From: Stenotrophomonas sp. NA06056
GTDB taxonomy: Bacteria > Pseudomonadota > Gammaproteobacteria > Xanthomonadales > Xanthomonadaceae
NCBI RefSeq assembly: GCF_013364355.1
Contig: NZ_CP054931.1
Span: forward strand, 124,001 to 188,000
Direction of reading: 5' to 3'
Length of the DNA stretch: 64,000 bases
Under the pieces are notes generated by a model, which saw only the letters and a list, made by a program, of their open reading frames with translations, was not told the origin of the DNA and did no database searches. The position numbers and the translations under genes were made by a program. Positions 1-7,707 of the stretch are shown here, one piece after another. Each line of letters begins with the position of its first letter. The first letter of the stretch is position 1.

Positions 1-964
1 AGGTGATGTTCTCCCCGCTGCCCTGGGTGGTGGTGATCGACAGCGTTGCCTGCGCCGCGACACCGTAATCGTCGCTGGCTTCGAAGCGTAGTGCCCACTG
101 CCGTTGCCCCGGCGTACCCAGCTCCAGGCTGGCCGTGGGCTCCAGTACGCGCACGCTGGGTGCACGGTCGGCCACCACATCCAGCCGATGCAGGCGGGTT
201 TCTGCCAGTGCCGGTTCGCTCACCACGCGGTACAGCACTGGCGTGCGTGCCACATCCTGCGCCTGCCACTGCCCTTCGTGCTCGCTGAGTGGCAACCGGC
301 GACCATCGTGGAACTGCAGCCATGCCTTGTCCGGTGCGCGGTCGAAGCGCAGCGACCAGGACAGTCGGCTGTCGGCGGCGACCTTGGCGTCCAGCGCATT
401 CTGGGTATGCGTGGCCTGGCCGGTATAGGCCGGCGCGTCGATACGCAGGCGGGTGGACTGCAGGCGCAGTGGGCCCGCGGCAGCAGCGCTGCCAGGCGCC
501 GGCGTGCGGGCAGGCGCGGAACCGGGGTTCGAACGTGGCCAGCCCAGTGCCAGCACAACAATGGCCAGGCCTGCGATCCAGCACAGCGCCAGTGCTACAC
601 GCGGCCAGCGTGGACGTAGCTCCGGCATCGCGCGTTCCAGCGTGGCCAGCACATGCGCGCGCTGGCGCTGCTGCAGTGGATTGAGCGTTGCGACATCGGC
701 GAACAGCAGGTCGGCACTGTCCTCGCTGGCACCGCTGCCATCGAGCTGGCGCCGCAACCACTGCGGGTCCAGCTGGCGGGCACGCGCTGTGGCGAGGGCC
801 GCACACACGAGCAGGCTGACCGTGCCGACCACGCAGGCGATATCGAAGCCCGCCAGGCGCAGCGCGAGCACCGTCGCGGCCAGCGCCCACGGCAGGCCCA
901 GCAGCAGGGTGGTGAGCGCTCGGCGGCGGCGTGCGCGTTGCCAGGCGTGCTGCAGTGTGTTCAT
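1..964 (-). CDS. DUF4175-like membrane protein (partial, runs off the left edge)
   Basis: This minus-strand frame starts at ATG 964-962 and stays open to base 1, so only the N-terminal 321 codons are present. The start overlaps the stop of the upstream gene (ATGA), which implies translational coupling. The first 60 residues hold an Arg-rich cytoplasmic stretch and two hydrophobic segments. A third membrane segment follows at about residues 100-120, and then an Ala/Pro linker and a probable periplasmic domain. That topology and the position last in a MoxR-DUF58-BatA cluster match DUF4175 proteins. The family call rests on context and topology rather than on a diagnostic motif. Its molecular role is unknown. 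Confidence 0.7.
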   Translation of the reverse strand, partial: MNTLQHAWQRARRRRALTTLLLGLPWALAATVLALRLAGFDIACVVGTVSLLVCAALATARARQLDPQWLRRQLDGSGASEDSADLLFADVATLNPLQQRQRAHVLATLERAMPELRPRWPRVALALCWIAGLAIVVLALGWPRSNPGSAPARTPAPGSAAAAGPLRLQSTRLRIDAPAYTGQATHTQNALDAKVAADSRLSWSLRFDRAPDKAWLQFHDGRRLPLSEHEGQWQAQDVARTPVLYRVVSEPALAETRLHRLDVVADRAPSVRVLEPTASLELGTPGQRQWALRFEASDDYGVAAQATLSITTTQGSGENIT

Positions 965-2082
965 GCGGCCACCCTGCGCTGGGCACTGCTCGCCATCCAG
1001 CGTTCCAGCGCGAACAGCAGCACGATGGCCAGCAACAGCCAAGGCGTCGGCTCACGCAGCGGTGGTGTTGCAGCAGGCAATACGGCCCTTTGCGGTGCCT
1101 GGTCACGTGCATCGCCCAGGCGCGGGGCCGTGGGCGGTTGCAGCGCCAGCAGCAGGGCACGCGGCAACTGCGGATCGCGCAGCGCGGCGTTGCTCGCGGT
1201 ATTCCAGTCGCCCGGCAGCGCCAACAGATAGCCGTGGCCGATGCGTTGCTGCCACAGCAGCGGTACGCCCTCGGCGTCGCGCAGCACGACGCGGGCGCTG
1301 GCAGCGGGCTTGCCGGCAGTCATGACACGACCGCCGTCGCGCAGCCACGTCTGCCAGGCCACTGGCAGTGCATCGTTGCGGCTCCACACGCCGATCTCGC
1401 CGCGTTCTGGCACAGCATTCCCCGCCAAAGGCGAGGGCATTGCCTGCACGCCCCATGCAGTTTGCAGTGCATTCAACCAGTGCTCGGCAGTGGCGGGCGC
1501 CTGGCTGTGCACGCGTAGTCGAGGCAGTGCGGCTGCAATCTGCGGCGGTGTGACCGACATCGGCTGCGTGTGCCACTGCACCTTGCGCGACAACTGCAGG
1601 CGGGCGCCATCAAGGCCGGGCAAGGGATCGGGTATGTGTACGGTCAGCGCGGTGCCGGCCGGCAGCTGCGCATCCAGCTCGCGCAGCAGGCTGGGCAGGG
1701 AAGCAGCATCTACCGGCGTGGGCTGTTCGATGCTCGGAAAGCCCGGTGCCAGCCAATGCCAATCGCGTAAATCGGCGCTTCCGCGCAGTGCGGTCGCGTC
1801 CAGGCCCGGTGCCACCACCGTCCACGCGGCTGGCACCGGTGCAGGGCCGGTCAGCGCCGGGCGCGCCAGCAGCAGGGCCAGTGCTGCCAGCAACAGCAGG
1901 CGCACCAGCAGCAACGGCCAATCATCGAAGCGGATGCGCTGGCGCGGCCGTACCTGGGCGCGCAGCCAGCGCAGCGCGGCGAAATCCAGGGGCGTGTAGG
2001 GATGACGACGGGCGAGGTGGATCAGCAGTGGTAGCAGCCATGCGGTGAGCGCCGCCAGGCCCAGTGGGAACAGCAGGCTCAT
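961..2082 (-). CDS. BatA-type (aerotolerance N-terminal domain) membrane protein
   Basis: The protein has 373 residues. The N-terminus is the typical BatA/aerotolerance regulator module: a first hydrophobic helix, a cytoplasmic stretch beginning LARRHPYTPLDFAALRWLR, and a second helix at about residues 57-77 ending in the LLARPAL signature. A periplasmic region of roughly 270 residues follows, then a third helix near the C-terminus. No metal-dependent adhesion motif (DxSxS) of a von Willebrand A domain is visible. The ATG at 2082 was chosen because it overlaps the upstream DUF58 stop (ATGA). The gene lies between DUF58 and DUF4175 genes, as in other MoxR clusters, and is probably a membrane scaffold for the MoxR/DUF58 machinery. 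Confidence 0.85.
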   Translation of the reverse strand: MSLLFPLGLAALTAWLLPLLIHLARRHPYTPLDFAALRWLRAQVRPRQRIRFDDWPLLLVRLLLLAALALLLARPALTGPAPVPAAWTVVAPGLDATALRGSADLRDWHWLAPGFPSIEQPTPVDAASLPSLLRELDAQLPAGTALTVHIPDPLPGLDGARLQLSRKVQWHTQPMSVTPPQIAAALPRLRVHSQAPATAEHWLNALQTAWGVQAMPSPLAGNAVPERGEIGVWSRNDALPVAWQTWLRDGGRVMTAGKPAASARVVLRDAEGVPLLWQQRIGHGYLLALPGDWNTASNAALRDPQLPRALLLALQPPTAPRLGDARDQAPQRAVLPAATPPLREPTPWLLLAIVLLFALERWMASSAQRRVAA

Positions 2083-2975
2083 GCGCCGCCCCTGCGGCCG
2101 AACAGCGCCTGCAGCGGCTGGTCCAGCGGCTGGTCGAGCCAACCGGTGGCACTGGCGATGCCGCTGGCCTGCAGGCGCGCATGTAATGCGCTGCGCGCGT
2201 CAGCGAAGCGCTGCAGGTAGTCGGCGCGGATCGCCGTGCCATCGCCCAAGAGTTCCTCGCCGGTTTCCGGGTCGCGGAAGCGATGGCCTGCGTCAAAGGG
2301 GAAATCGCGCTCGTCGGCAGTCAGCACCTGCAGCAGCATCACCTCGCGACGCGAGCTGGCCAACTGCTCCAGCAGCGCGGTGCCCGCGTCATCGAAGCCA
2401 TCGCCGATGGCCAGCAGCAGATCACCCGGGCGCACGCGTTCCCACAGAGGGCGCAGGCGCTCGGCGGCTGGCCATTCGCCACGCGCCTGAAGGGCGTGCA
2501 GCTGCAGATGCACACGGTCGCGCTGGCGCGCGCCATGTGCGGCTGGTACCAGTTGCAGGCCTTCGCCGTTGATGGTCAACAGGCCGAAACGGTCGCCCTG
2601 TTGCAGGGCCAGTTCGACCACGCAGGCTGCCAGTTGCCGCATGTGATCCAGGCGGCTGCGTGCCGGTGCCGCGCGGTCGGTCTGGCCCGCCGACGCGGTG
2701 GCATCGAGCAGCAACCAGACGGTGATCGGGCTTTCGCGTTCGGATTCGCGCACGAAGAAGCGATCCGAGCGTGCGTACAACTTCCAGTCGATCTGGCGCA
2801 GTTCGTCACCGGGCTCGTAGGCACGGTACTGGGCGAATTCGAGGCCGGCGCCACGACTGCGGCTGGCATGCTGGCCGATACCACTTGCACCGCTGGCCAG
2901 GCGCGGCCACAAGCGCAGCGTGCGCAGGCGTGCGCGCAGTTCCGGTGGCAATGTCAGCGGCGTACCGGCGTTCAC
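2079..2975 (-). CDS. DUF58 domain protein
   Basis: The protein has 298 residues. The DUF58 hallmark YEPGDELRQIDWKLYARSDR, followed by FFVRE, is clear at about residues 50-75. It is followed by a VWA-like fold with a hydrophobic strand and DATAS in the place of a MIDAS-like loop. A GTG at 2975, 8 nt after the moxR stop, is the likely start. The longer frame to 3035 would overlap moxR by about 50 nt and adds residues unlike the family. DUF58 proteins are encoded beside MoxR ATPases and are thought to be adaptors or clients in envelope-protein maturation. The substrate here is unknown. Confidence 0.88.
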   Translation of the reverse strand: MNAGTPLTLPPELRARLRTLRLWPRLASGASGIGQHASRSRGAGLEFAQYRAYEPGDELRQIDWKLYARSDRFFVRESERESPITVWLLLDATASAGQTDRAAPARSRLDHMRQLAACVVELALQQGDRFGLLTINGEGLQLVPAAHGARQRDRVHLQLHALQARGEWPAAERLRPLWERVRPGDLLLAIGDGFDDAGTALLEQLASSRREVMLLQVLTADERDFPFDAGHRFRDPETGEELLGDGTAIRADYLQRFADARSALHARLQASGIASATGWLDQPLDQPLQALFGRRGGA

Positions 2976-2982
2976 GCGTGGC

Positions 2983-3966
2983 TCAACCCGGGAACGGCAC
3001 GGCCTGCAGCAGCGCAGCGACCACGTCGTCGGCACGCTTCTGCTCGGCTTCGGCGGCGAACGACAGCAGCAGGCGATGGCGCATCACCGGTGCGGCCAGC
3101 GCCTGCACGTCCTCGCGGGTGGCGGCGAAACGGCCCTGCAGCAGTGCGCGTGCTTTCGCCGCCAGCACCAGCGACTGCCCGGCACGCGGGCCGGCGCCCC
3201 ACTTCACCCATTGGTTGATGGCCGCCGGTGCGCTGTCGCCGGGACGGCTGGCGCGCACCAGGCGGGTGATCCAGGCCAGCACGTCGGGGCTGACATGTAC
3301 CTGGCGCACGGCCGTCTGCAGCGCGATCACCGCGTCGGCATCCATCACCTTCGGCACGCCCTCGGTGGCACCGCCGGTGGTCTGTTCCAGGATCTGCCGC
3401 TCCTCGTCTTCGCTGGGGTAATCCACCAGCACGTGCAGCAGGAAGCGGTCCAGCTGCGCTTCCGGCAGCGGATAGGTGCCGGCCTGCTCGATCGGATTCT
3501 GCGTGGCCAGTACGAAGAACGGCGCCGGCAACGTGTAGGTCGTGCCGGCGTAGCTGACCGTGCGTTCCTGCATGGCTTCCAGCAGTGCGGCCTGGGTCTT
3601 GGGCGGGGTGCGGTTGAGTTCGTCGGCCAGCAGCAGATTGGTGAAGATCGGGCCCTGCTGGAAGCGGAAATGGCGATGGCCGGTGCCGTGGTCTTCCTCC
3701 AGCAGCTCGGTGCCGAGGATGTCGCTGGGCATCAGGTCCGGGGTGAACTGCACGCGCCGGAACTGCAGCTCCAGCGCCTGCCCCAGCGAGCGCACCAGCA
3801 GGGTCTTGCCGAGGCCAGGCGCACCTTCCAGCAGGCAGTGTCCACCGGCCAGCAGGCCGATCAGCAGCTGCTCGACCACGGTGTTCTGGCCAACCACCGC
3901 GCGTGCGAGCGCAGCGCGCAGATCGTGCAGGCGTGGCAGCAGCGAATCGAGGTCGGGGGAGGTCAT
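2983..3966 (-). CDS. moxR: MoxR-family AAA+ ATPase
   Basis: The 327-residue protein is the normal length for MoxR. Walker A is GAPGLGKT (about residues 47-54) and Walker B is LLLADELNR. The sensor segment ATQNPIEQAGTYPLPEAQLD is the MoxR signature, and the C-terminal lid domain is complete. MoxR ATPases act as chaperones for protein complex assembly or metal-centre maturation, together with DUF58 and VWA proteins encoded beside them. Here the DUF58 gene follows after 8 nt. The family assignment is secure; the client is not known. The TldD/TldE proteins encoded upstream in the same operon are candidates. Confidence 0.95.
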   Translation of the reverse strand: MTSPDLDSLLPRLHDLRAALARAVVGQNTVVEQLLIGLLAGGHCLLEGAPGLGKTLLVRSLGQALELQFRRVQFTPDLMPSDILGTELLEEDHGTGHRHFRFQQGPIFTNLLLADELNRTPPKTQAALLEAMQERTVSYAGTTYTLPAPFFVLATQNPIEQAGTYPLPEAQLDRFLLHVLVDYPSEDEERQILEQTTGGATEGVPKVMDADAVIALQTAVRQVHVSPDVLAWITRLVRASRPGDSAPAAINQWVKWGAGPRAGQSLVLAAKARALLQGRFAATREDVQALAAPVMRHRLLLSFAAEAEQKRADDVVAALLQAVPFPG

Positions 3967-3982
3967 GGGCGTGCAGGTCCTA

Positions 3983-4690
3983 TCAGTTGTTCAACGCGTA
4001 CATCACGATGTTGACGCCGAAGCGGGTGTTGTCTTCGGCCAGGAAACGCTTGTTGCGCCAGTCGTAGTCCCACTCGCAGCCGTAATCCTTGTTGCTGTAG
4101 AGCAGGCCCAGGCGGCCATCGACCTCGATGCCTTTCAGGTAGTCGTGCACCAGGTCATCGCCCCAGCCATTGAGTTCGAAGCTGGTGGCGGGCGGACCGT
4201 CTGGGAAACGGAAGAAACTGCGGTACAGCGCGTGACTGTTGGGCAGCTTCTGCAATGCCTTCGGGCCAAACAGCCGACCCATCTGTGCCTCGAACGAGGT
4301 GGCGAACAGGCCATCGATGTCATGGTTGCAGTCGTCGACGAAGACGAAGCCCCCATTACGCACATAGCGCACGAAGTTCTGCCGCTCGGCGGCGTTGAAC
4401 TCCACCAGCGTGTGCCCGGCCAGGTAGCAGAACGGCGCTTCCAGCATGCGCGGGTCGGCCAGGGCCACCACGTGTTCCTGCGGGTCCACCCGCAGCGAGG
4501 TGTAATCGATCAACGAGGTGATCAGGTTGGACGGCATGCGCGCGTCCACGTCCCAGTCACCGGAGTCGTACTGCAGGCGGGTGAACCAGAAGTCGTAGCG
4601 CGAACTGCGCGGGCCTGCCTGGGCCCATGCCGGCAGCGCCGCCGCCGAAGCGGCAGCGGCCAACCAGCGCAGGCAGGCCCGGCGATCCAT
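3983..4690 (-). CDS. DUF4159 protein, exported
   Basis: The protein has 235 residues. It begins with a cleavable leader that has an RR pair (MDRRACLRWLAAAASAA, then a likely AWAQA cut site), compatible with Tat or Sec export. The mature part is DUF4159: a DFWFTRLQYDSGDWDVD start, then FVFVDDCNHD and a C-terminal FGVNIVMYAL. In alphaproteobacterial MoxR clusters DUF4159 is often fused to a BatA domain, whereas here it is a separate protein. Its ATG overlaps the last base of the upstream tldE-like stop codon (TGATG), so it is co-translated. Function unknown. Confidence 0.88.
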   Translation of the reverse strand: MDRRACLRWLAAAASAAALPAWAQAGPRSSRYDFWFTRLQYDSGDWDVDARMPSNLITSLIDYTSLRVDPQEHVVALADPRMLEAPFCYLAGHTLVEFNAAERQNFVRYVRNGGFVFVDDCNHDIDGLFATSFEAQMGRLFGPKALQKLPNSHALYRSFFRFPDGPPATSFELNGWGDDLVHDYLKGIEVDGRLGLLYSNKDYGCEWDYDWRNKRFLAEDNTRFGVNIVMYALNN

Positions 4691-6024
4691 CAGACCGCGT
4701 CGGACAACGACGTAAAGGTGAAATCGCGCAACTTCATCGGCGGAATCATCATCACGAAGCTGGACTCGTCACCGGCCACGCGCACCGGCTTGCCCAGCTC
4801 TTCGATGTTGTTGAGCATGATCACCGGCGACTCGTTGAAGCGGAAGTTCTTCACCGGGTGCTTGATCTGCCCGTTCTCGATGTAGAAGGTGCCGTCACGG
4901 GTCAGACCGGTCAGCAGCACGGTCTGCGGATCGACCATGCGGATGTACCAGGTGCGGGTGACCAGGATGCCCTTCTGGGTGCCGCGCACCAGCTCGGCGG
5001 TGCTCTTCTCGCCACCACTCATCAGCAGGTTGCCGGGCGTGGCCTTGGCCGTCTTGCCCTGCTTCTGTGCCCAGAAGCGCGAATAGTCGAGGTTGGCGAC
5101 CTTGCCGTTCTCGATGATGGCGATGCGATCGCGCGGCATGCCCTCGTTGTCCCACGGCAGCACCGGCGCTTCCGGATGCCACGGGTCGGCATGCATGTTC
5201 ACCCGCGGATCGTAGACCTGCTCGCCCAGCTTGTTGCCGCCGCCCTTCTTCGACAGGAAGCTGCGGCCTTCATCGGCCGAGCGCGCGCTGAAGAAGTTCA
5301 TCATGAAGCTGATCAGGCCCGCAGCCGCCGCCGGCTCCAGGATCACCGTGTACTTGCCCGGTTCCAGCGCCTTGGCTTCCTGCGACTCGGTGGCCTTGCG
5401 CATCGCGATGCGGATGTCCTGGTCGGCCTTGAAGTCGGCTGCATCCTTCAGGTTGCGGCCCACCCAGCCCGAACCACGACCGTCTTCGGTGCGCACGGTG
5501 CAGGTGTAATCGAAGTTGGTGCTGCGCTGGTAGCCGAAGTTGCCGTTGCTGTTGGCCGTGGCGTAGAAGCCCTGGCCGTCTTCCAGGAAGCCGGCGGCGA
5601 TCAGTCCGTTGCCACGGCACGGCGCGATCGAATCGGCGGCGACCTTGGCGCGGAAGGCCGGATCGATGGCGGCGGTGGATTCGCTGAAGGTCGGGCTGGC
5701 GCGGTAGCTCTGCTTGCCGATGGCCGGCATGAACTCCGGGTTTTCCGGGGCCAGGCGGGCCAGGTCTTCGGCGCGGCGGACCACGCGCTGCAGCGCAGCG
5801 TCGTCGAACTCGTTGATCGAAGCAGTGCCCACGCGCTTGCCGAAGGCCACGGTAACGGCCAGTTCGGTGTTGTCGACAATGCCGCTGGTGGAAACATTGT
5901 TCAGGGCGAAACGGATGTTGCCGTTGATCGAACCCGCCAGGACGGCCGTGCACTCATCGGCCTTGGACAGGGCGATGACCTTGTCGAGGATGGCCTTGGC
6001 CTGGGCTTCGGTGAAGATACTCAT
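4690..6024 (-). CDS. TldE/PmbA-like subunit of a TldD-type protease
   Basis: The protein has 444 residues, typical of TldE/PmbA. The TldD/PmbA fold is recognisable from the N-terminal segment with SGIVDNTELAVTVAFGKRVG, the central EPGKYTVILEPAAAAGLISF and the C-terminal glycine-rich strands ending in FTSLSDAV. No HExxxH motif is present, as expected for the non-catalytic TldE partner. No export signal is visible at the N-terminus, although both TldD paralogs encoded upstream have leaders, which is a puzzle if they form a heterodimer. ATG at 6024 has GGAG 9 nt upstream. The gene lies 21 nt after the second tldD. Confidence 0.9.
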   Translation of the reverse strand: MSIFTEAQAKAILDKVIALSKADECTAVLAGSINGNIRFALNNVSTSGIVDNTELAVTVAFGKRVGTASINEFDDAALQRVVRRAEDLARLAPENPEFMPAIGKQSYRASPTFSESTAAIDPAFRAKVAADSIAPCRGNGLIAAGFLEDGQGFYATANSNGNFGYQRSTNFDYTCTVRTEDGRGSGWVGRNLKDAADFKADQDIRIAMRKATESQEAKALEPGKYTVILEPAAAAGLISFMMNFFSARSADEGRSFLSKKGGGNKLGEQVYDPRVNMHADPWHPEAPVLPWDNEGMPRDRIAIIENGKVANLDYSRFWAQKQGKTAKATPGNLLMSGGEKSTAELVRGTQKGILVTRTWYIRMVDPQTVLLTGLTRDGTFYIENGQIKHPVKNFRFNESPVIMLNNIEELGKPVRVAGDESSFVMMIPPMKLRDFTFTSLSDAV

Positions 6025-6045
6025 GGTGTAAGGGCTCCTGACCGG

Positions 6046-7680
6046 TCAGCCGAGGCTGCGTGCGGTGTTGATGACGTTGATGCCGTTGAAGCGCGCGGTG
6101 GACGAACCGTGCGAGACCGCCGAGACCTGGCCGGGCTGGCCCTTGCCGTCGAAGAACGAACCGCCCAGGCGGTAATCGCGTTCGTCGGCCACGGCGCTGC
6201 AGGCATTCCAGAATTCCGGCGTGCGGATCTGGTACGCCACGTCTTCCAGCATGCGGGTGATCTTGCCGTTCTTGATTTCATAGAACAGCTGGCCGCCGAA
6301 CTGCGCGTTGTAGCGCTGCTGGTCGATCGAGAACGAGCCATCGCCGATGATGTAGATGCCGTTCTCCACGTCCTTGATCATGTCCGACACGCTCAGCGGG
6401 GTCTTGCCCGGCGCCATCGACACGTTGGCCATGCGCTGGAACTGCACGCTGGACCACGAGTCGGCATAGCAGCAGCCATCGGACTCGGTCTTGCCGAGGA
6501 TGTGCGCCTGGTCGCGGATGGTCTGGTAGTCCACCAGCTTGCCGTTGCTGATCAGGTCCCAGCGCTTGCACTTCACGCCTTCATCGTCGTACGCGACCGC
6601 ACCGAGGCTGCCCGGCTGGGTCTTGTCGGCGAAGATGTTGACCTTGTCGCTGCCGTACTGGAAGTGCTGCTCGCGCTTGTCCAAAGTGGCGAAGCTGGTG
6701 CCGGCGTAGTTGGCTTCGTAGCCGAGCACGCGGTCCAGCTCCAGCGGATGGCCGATCGACTCGTGGATGGTCAGCCAGGTGTGCGACGGATCCAGGATCA
6801 GGTCGTACTTGCCCGGCTTCACCGACGGCGCCTTCAGCTTTTCCTGCGCCTGCTTGGCCGCCGCGATGGCGTCTTCCTTCATGTCGTAGGAAGAGCCGTA
6901 ATTCACCACGCCATTGGGCGTCAGAACCTTGCCGGCAGCGGCCCCGTCCAGATACTCGTAGCCCAGGCCCATCGGTGCGGAAAGGCCTTCGCGGGTGCGG
7001 AACTTGCCGCTGGCCTTGTCGATGGCGGTGATCGTCATCGGTGCCCAGATGCGGTGCACGTCCTGGTCGATGTACGAGCCGTCGGTGGAAGCGAAGTACT
7101 TCTGCTCGTTGACCAGGAACAGCATCGAATTGACGAAGCTGGCGCCGGCACCCATCGCCGCAGCGTTGACGTCCAGCAGCAGGTCGACCTTCTCCTTGAT
7201 CGGCACCTCCATCGCATTCTTGCGGATCGGCGTTTTCCAGCTGACCTCGCCGACGCCCGGCGCCTTGGCCAGCTGTACCGGCGCGGTCTGCACGCCCGCA
7301 TTGGCCTTGGCGATGGCGGCGGCCTGCTGCGCGGCACGGGCCACGTCGGCGGTACTGAGCGCGTTGGTGGCGGCAAAGCCCCAGGCGCCGTTGACGATCA
7401 CGCGGATGCCCACACCGGTGGACTCGGTGTTCACCACGTTCTGCACCTTGTCCTCGCGGGTGATCACGAACTGCCGCAGGTAGCGGCCGATGCGCACGTC
7501 GCAGTAGGTGGCGCCGGCGCTGCGTGCGGCCTGCAGGGCGGCATCGGCCAGGCGCTTCTTCAGCGCAGGGTCGAGGCTGGACTGCAGCTGCTCGGCGGCG
7601 ATCGCCTTGCCGAAGAACGACGGCACGATCAGGCCGCCAGCGGTAAGCCCGGTCAGGGCCAGGAAGTCACGTCTGTGCAA
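6046..7680 (-). CDS. TldD-family metallopeptidase, second paralog, with Tat-like leader
   Basis: The protein has 544 residues. The zinc site HESIGH (HExxxH, about residues 304-309) is intact and is followed by PLELDR. A conserved GCCYADSWSSVQ block lies further on. The N-terminus HRRDFLALTG followed by a hydrophobic run resembles a twin-arginine signal, unlike cytoplasmic TldD of enterobacteria. The start is a TTG at 7680 with GGAGAG about 7 nt upstream; the only nearby ATG is out of frame. It is a close paralog of the gene encoded just upstream (27 nt gap). TldD proteins with TldE trim modified peptides or degrade unfolded proteins. The substrate is unknown. Confidence 0.92.
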   Translation of the reverse strand: MHRRDFLALTGLTAGGLIVPSFFGKAIAAEQLQSSLDPALKKRLADAALQAARSAGATYCDVRIGRYLRQFVITREDKVQNVVNTESTGVGIRVIVNGAWGFAATNALSTADVARAAQQAAAIAKANAGVQTAPVQLAKAPGVGEVSWKTPIRKNAMEVPIKEKVDLLLDVNAAAMGAGASFVNSMLFLVNEQKYFASTDGSYIDQDVHRIWAPMTITAIDKASGKFRTREGLSAPMGLGYEYLDGAAAGKVLTPNGVVNYGSSYDMKEDAIAAAKQAQEKLKAPSVKPGKYDLILDPSHTWLTIHESIGHPLELDRVLGYEANYAGTSFATLDKREQHFQYGSDKVNIFADKTQPGSLGAVAYDDEGVKCKRWDLISNGKLVDYQTIRDQAHILGKTESDGCCYADSWSSVQFQRMANVSMAPGKTPLSVSDMIKDVENGIYIIGDGSFSIDQQRYNAQFGGQLFYEIKNGKITRMLEDVAYQIRTPEFWNACSAVADERDYRLGGSFFDGKGQPGQVSAVSHGSSTARFNGINVINTARSLG

Positions 7681-7707
7681 GGCTGCTCTCCATGAAGGAC
7701 GGGTGGC

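Noticed and set aside
4627..7695. A 1022-codon open frame on the plus strand opposite the tldD/tldE genes
   Set aside because: It mirrors genes with secure motifs on the minus strand. Its long openness follows from high GC and third-position bias, and its protein is low in motif content.
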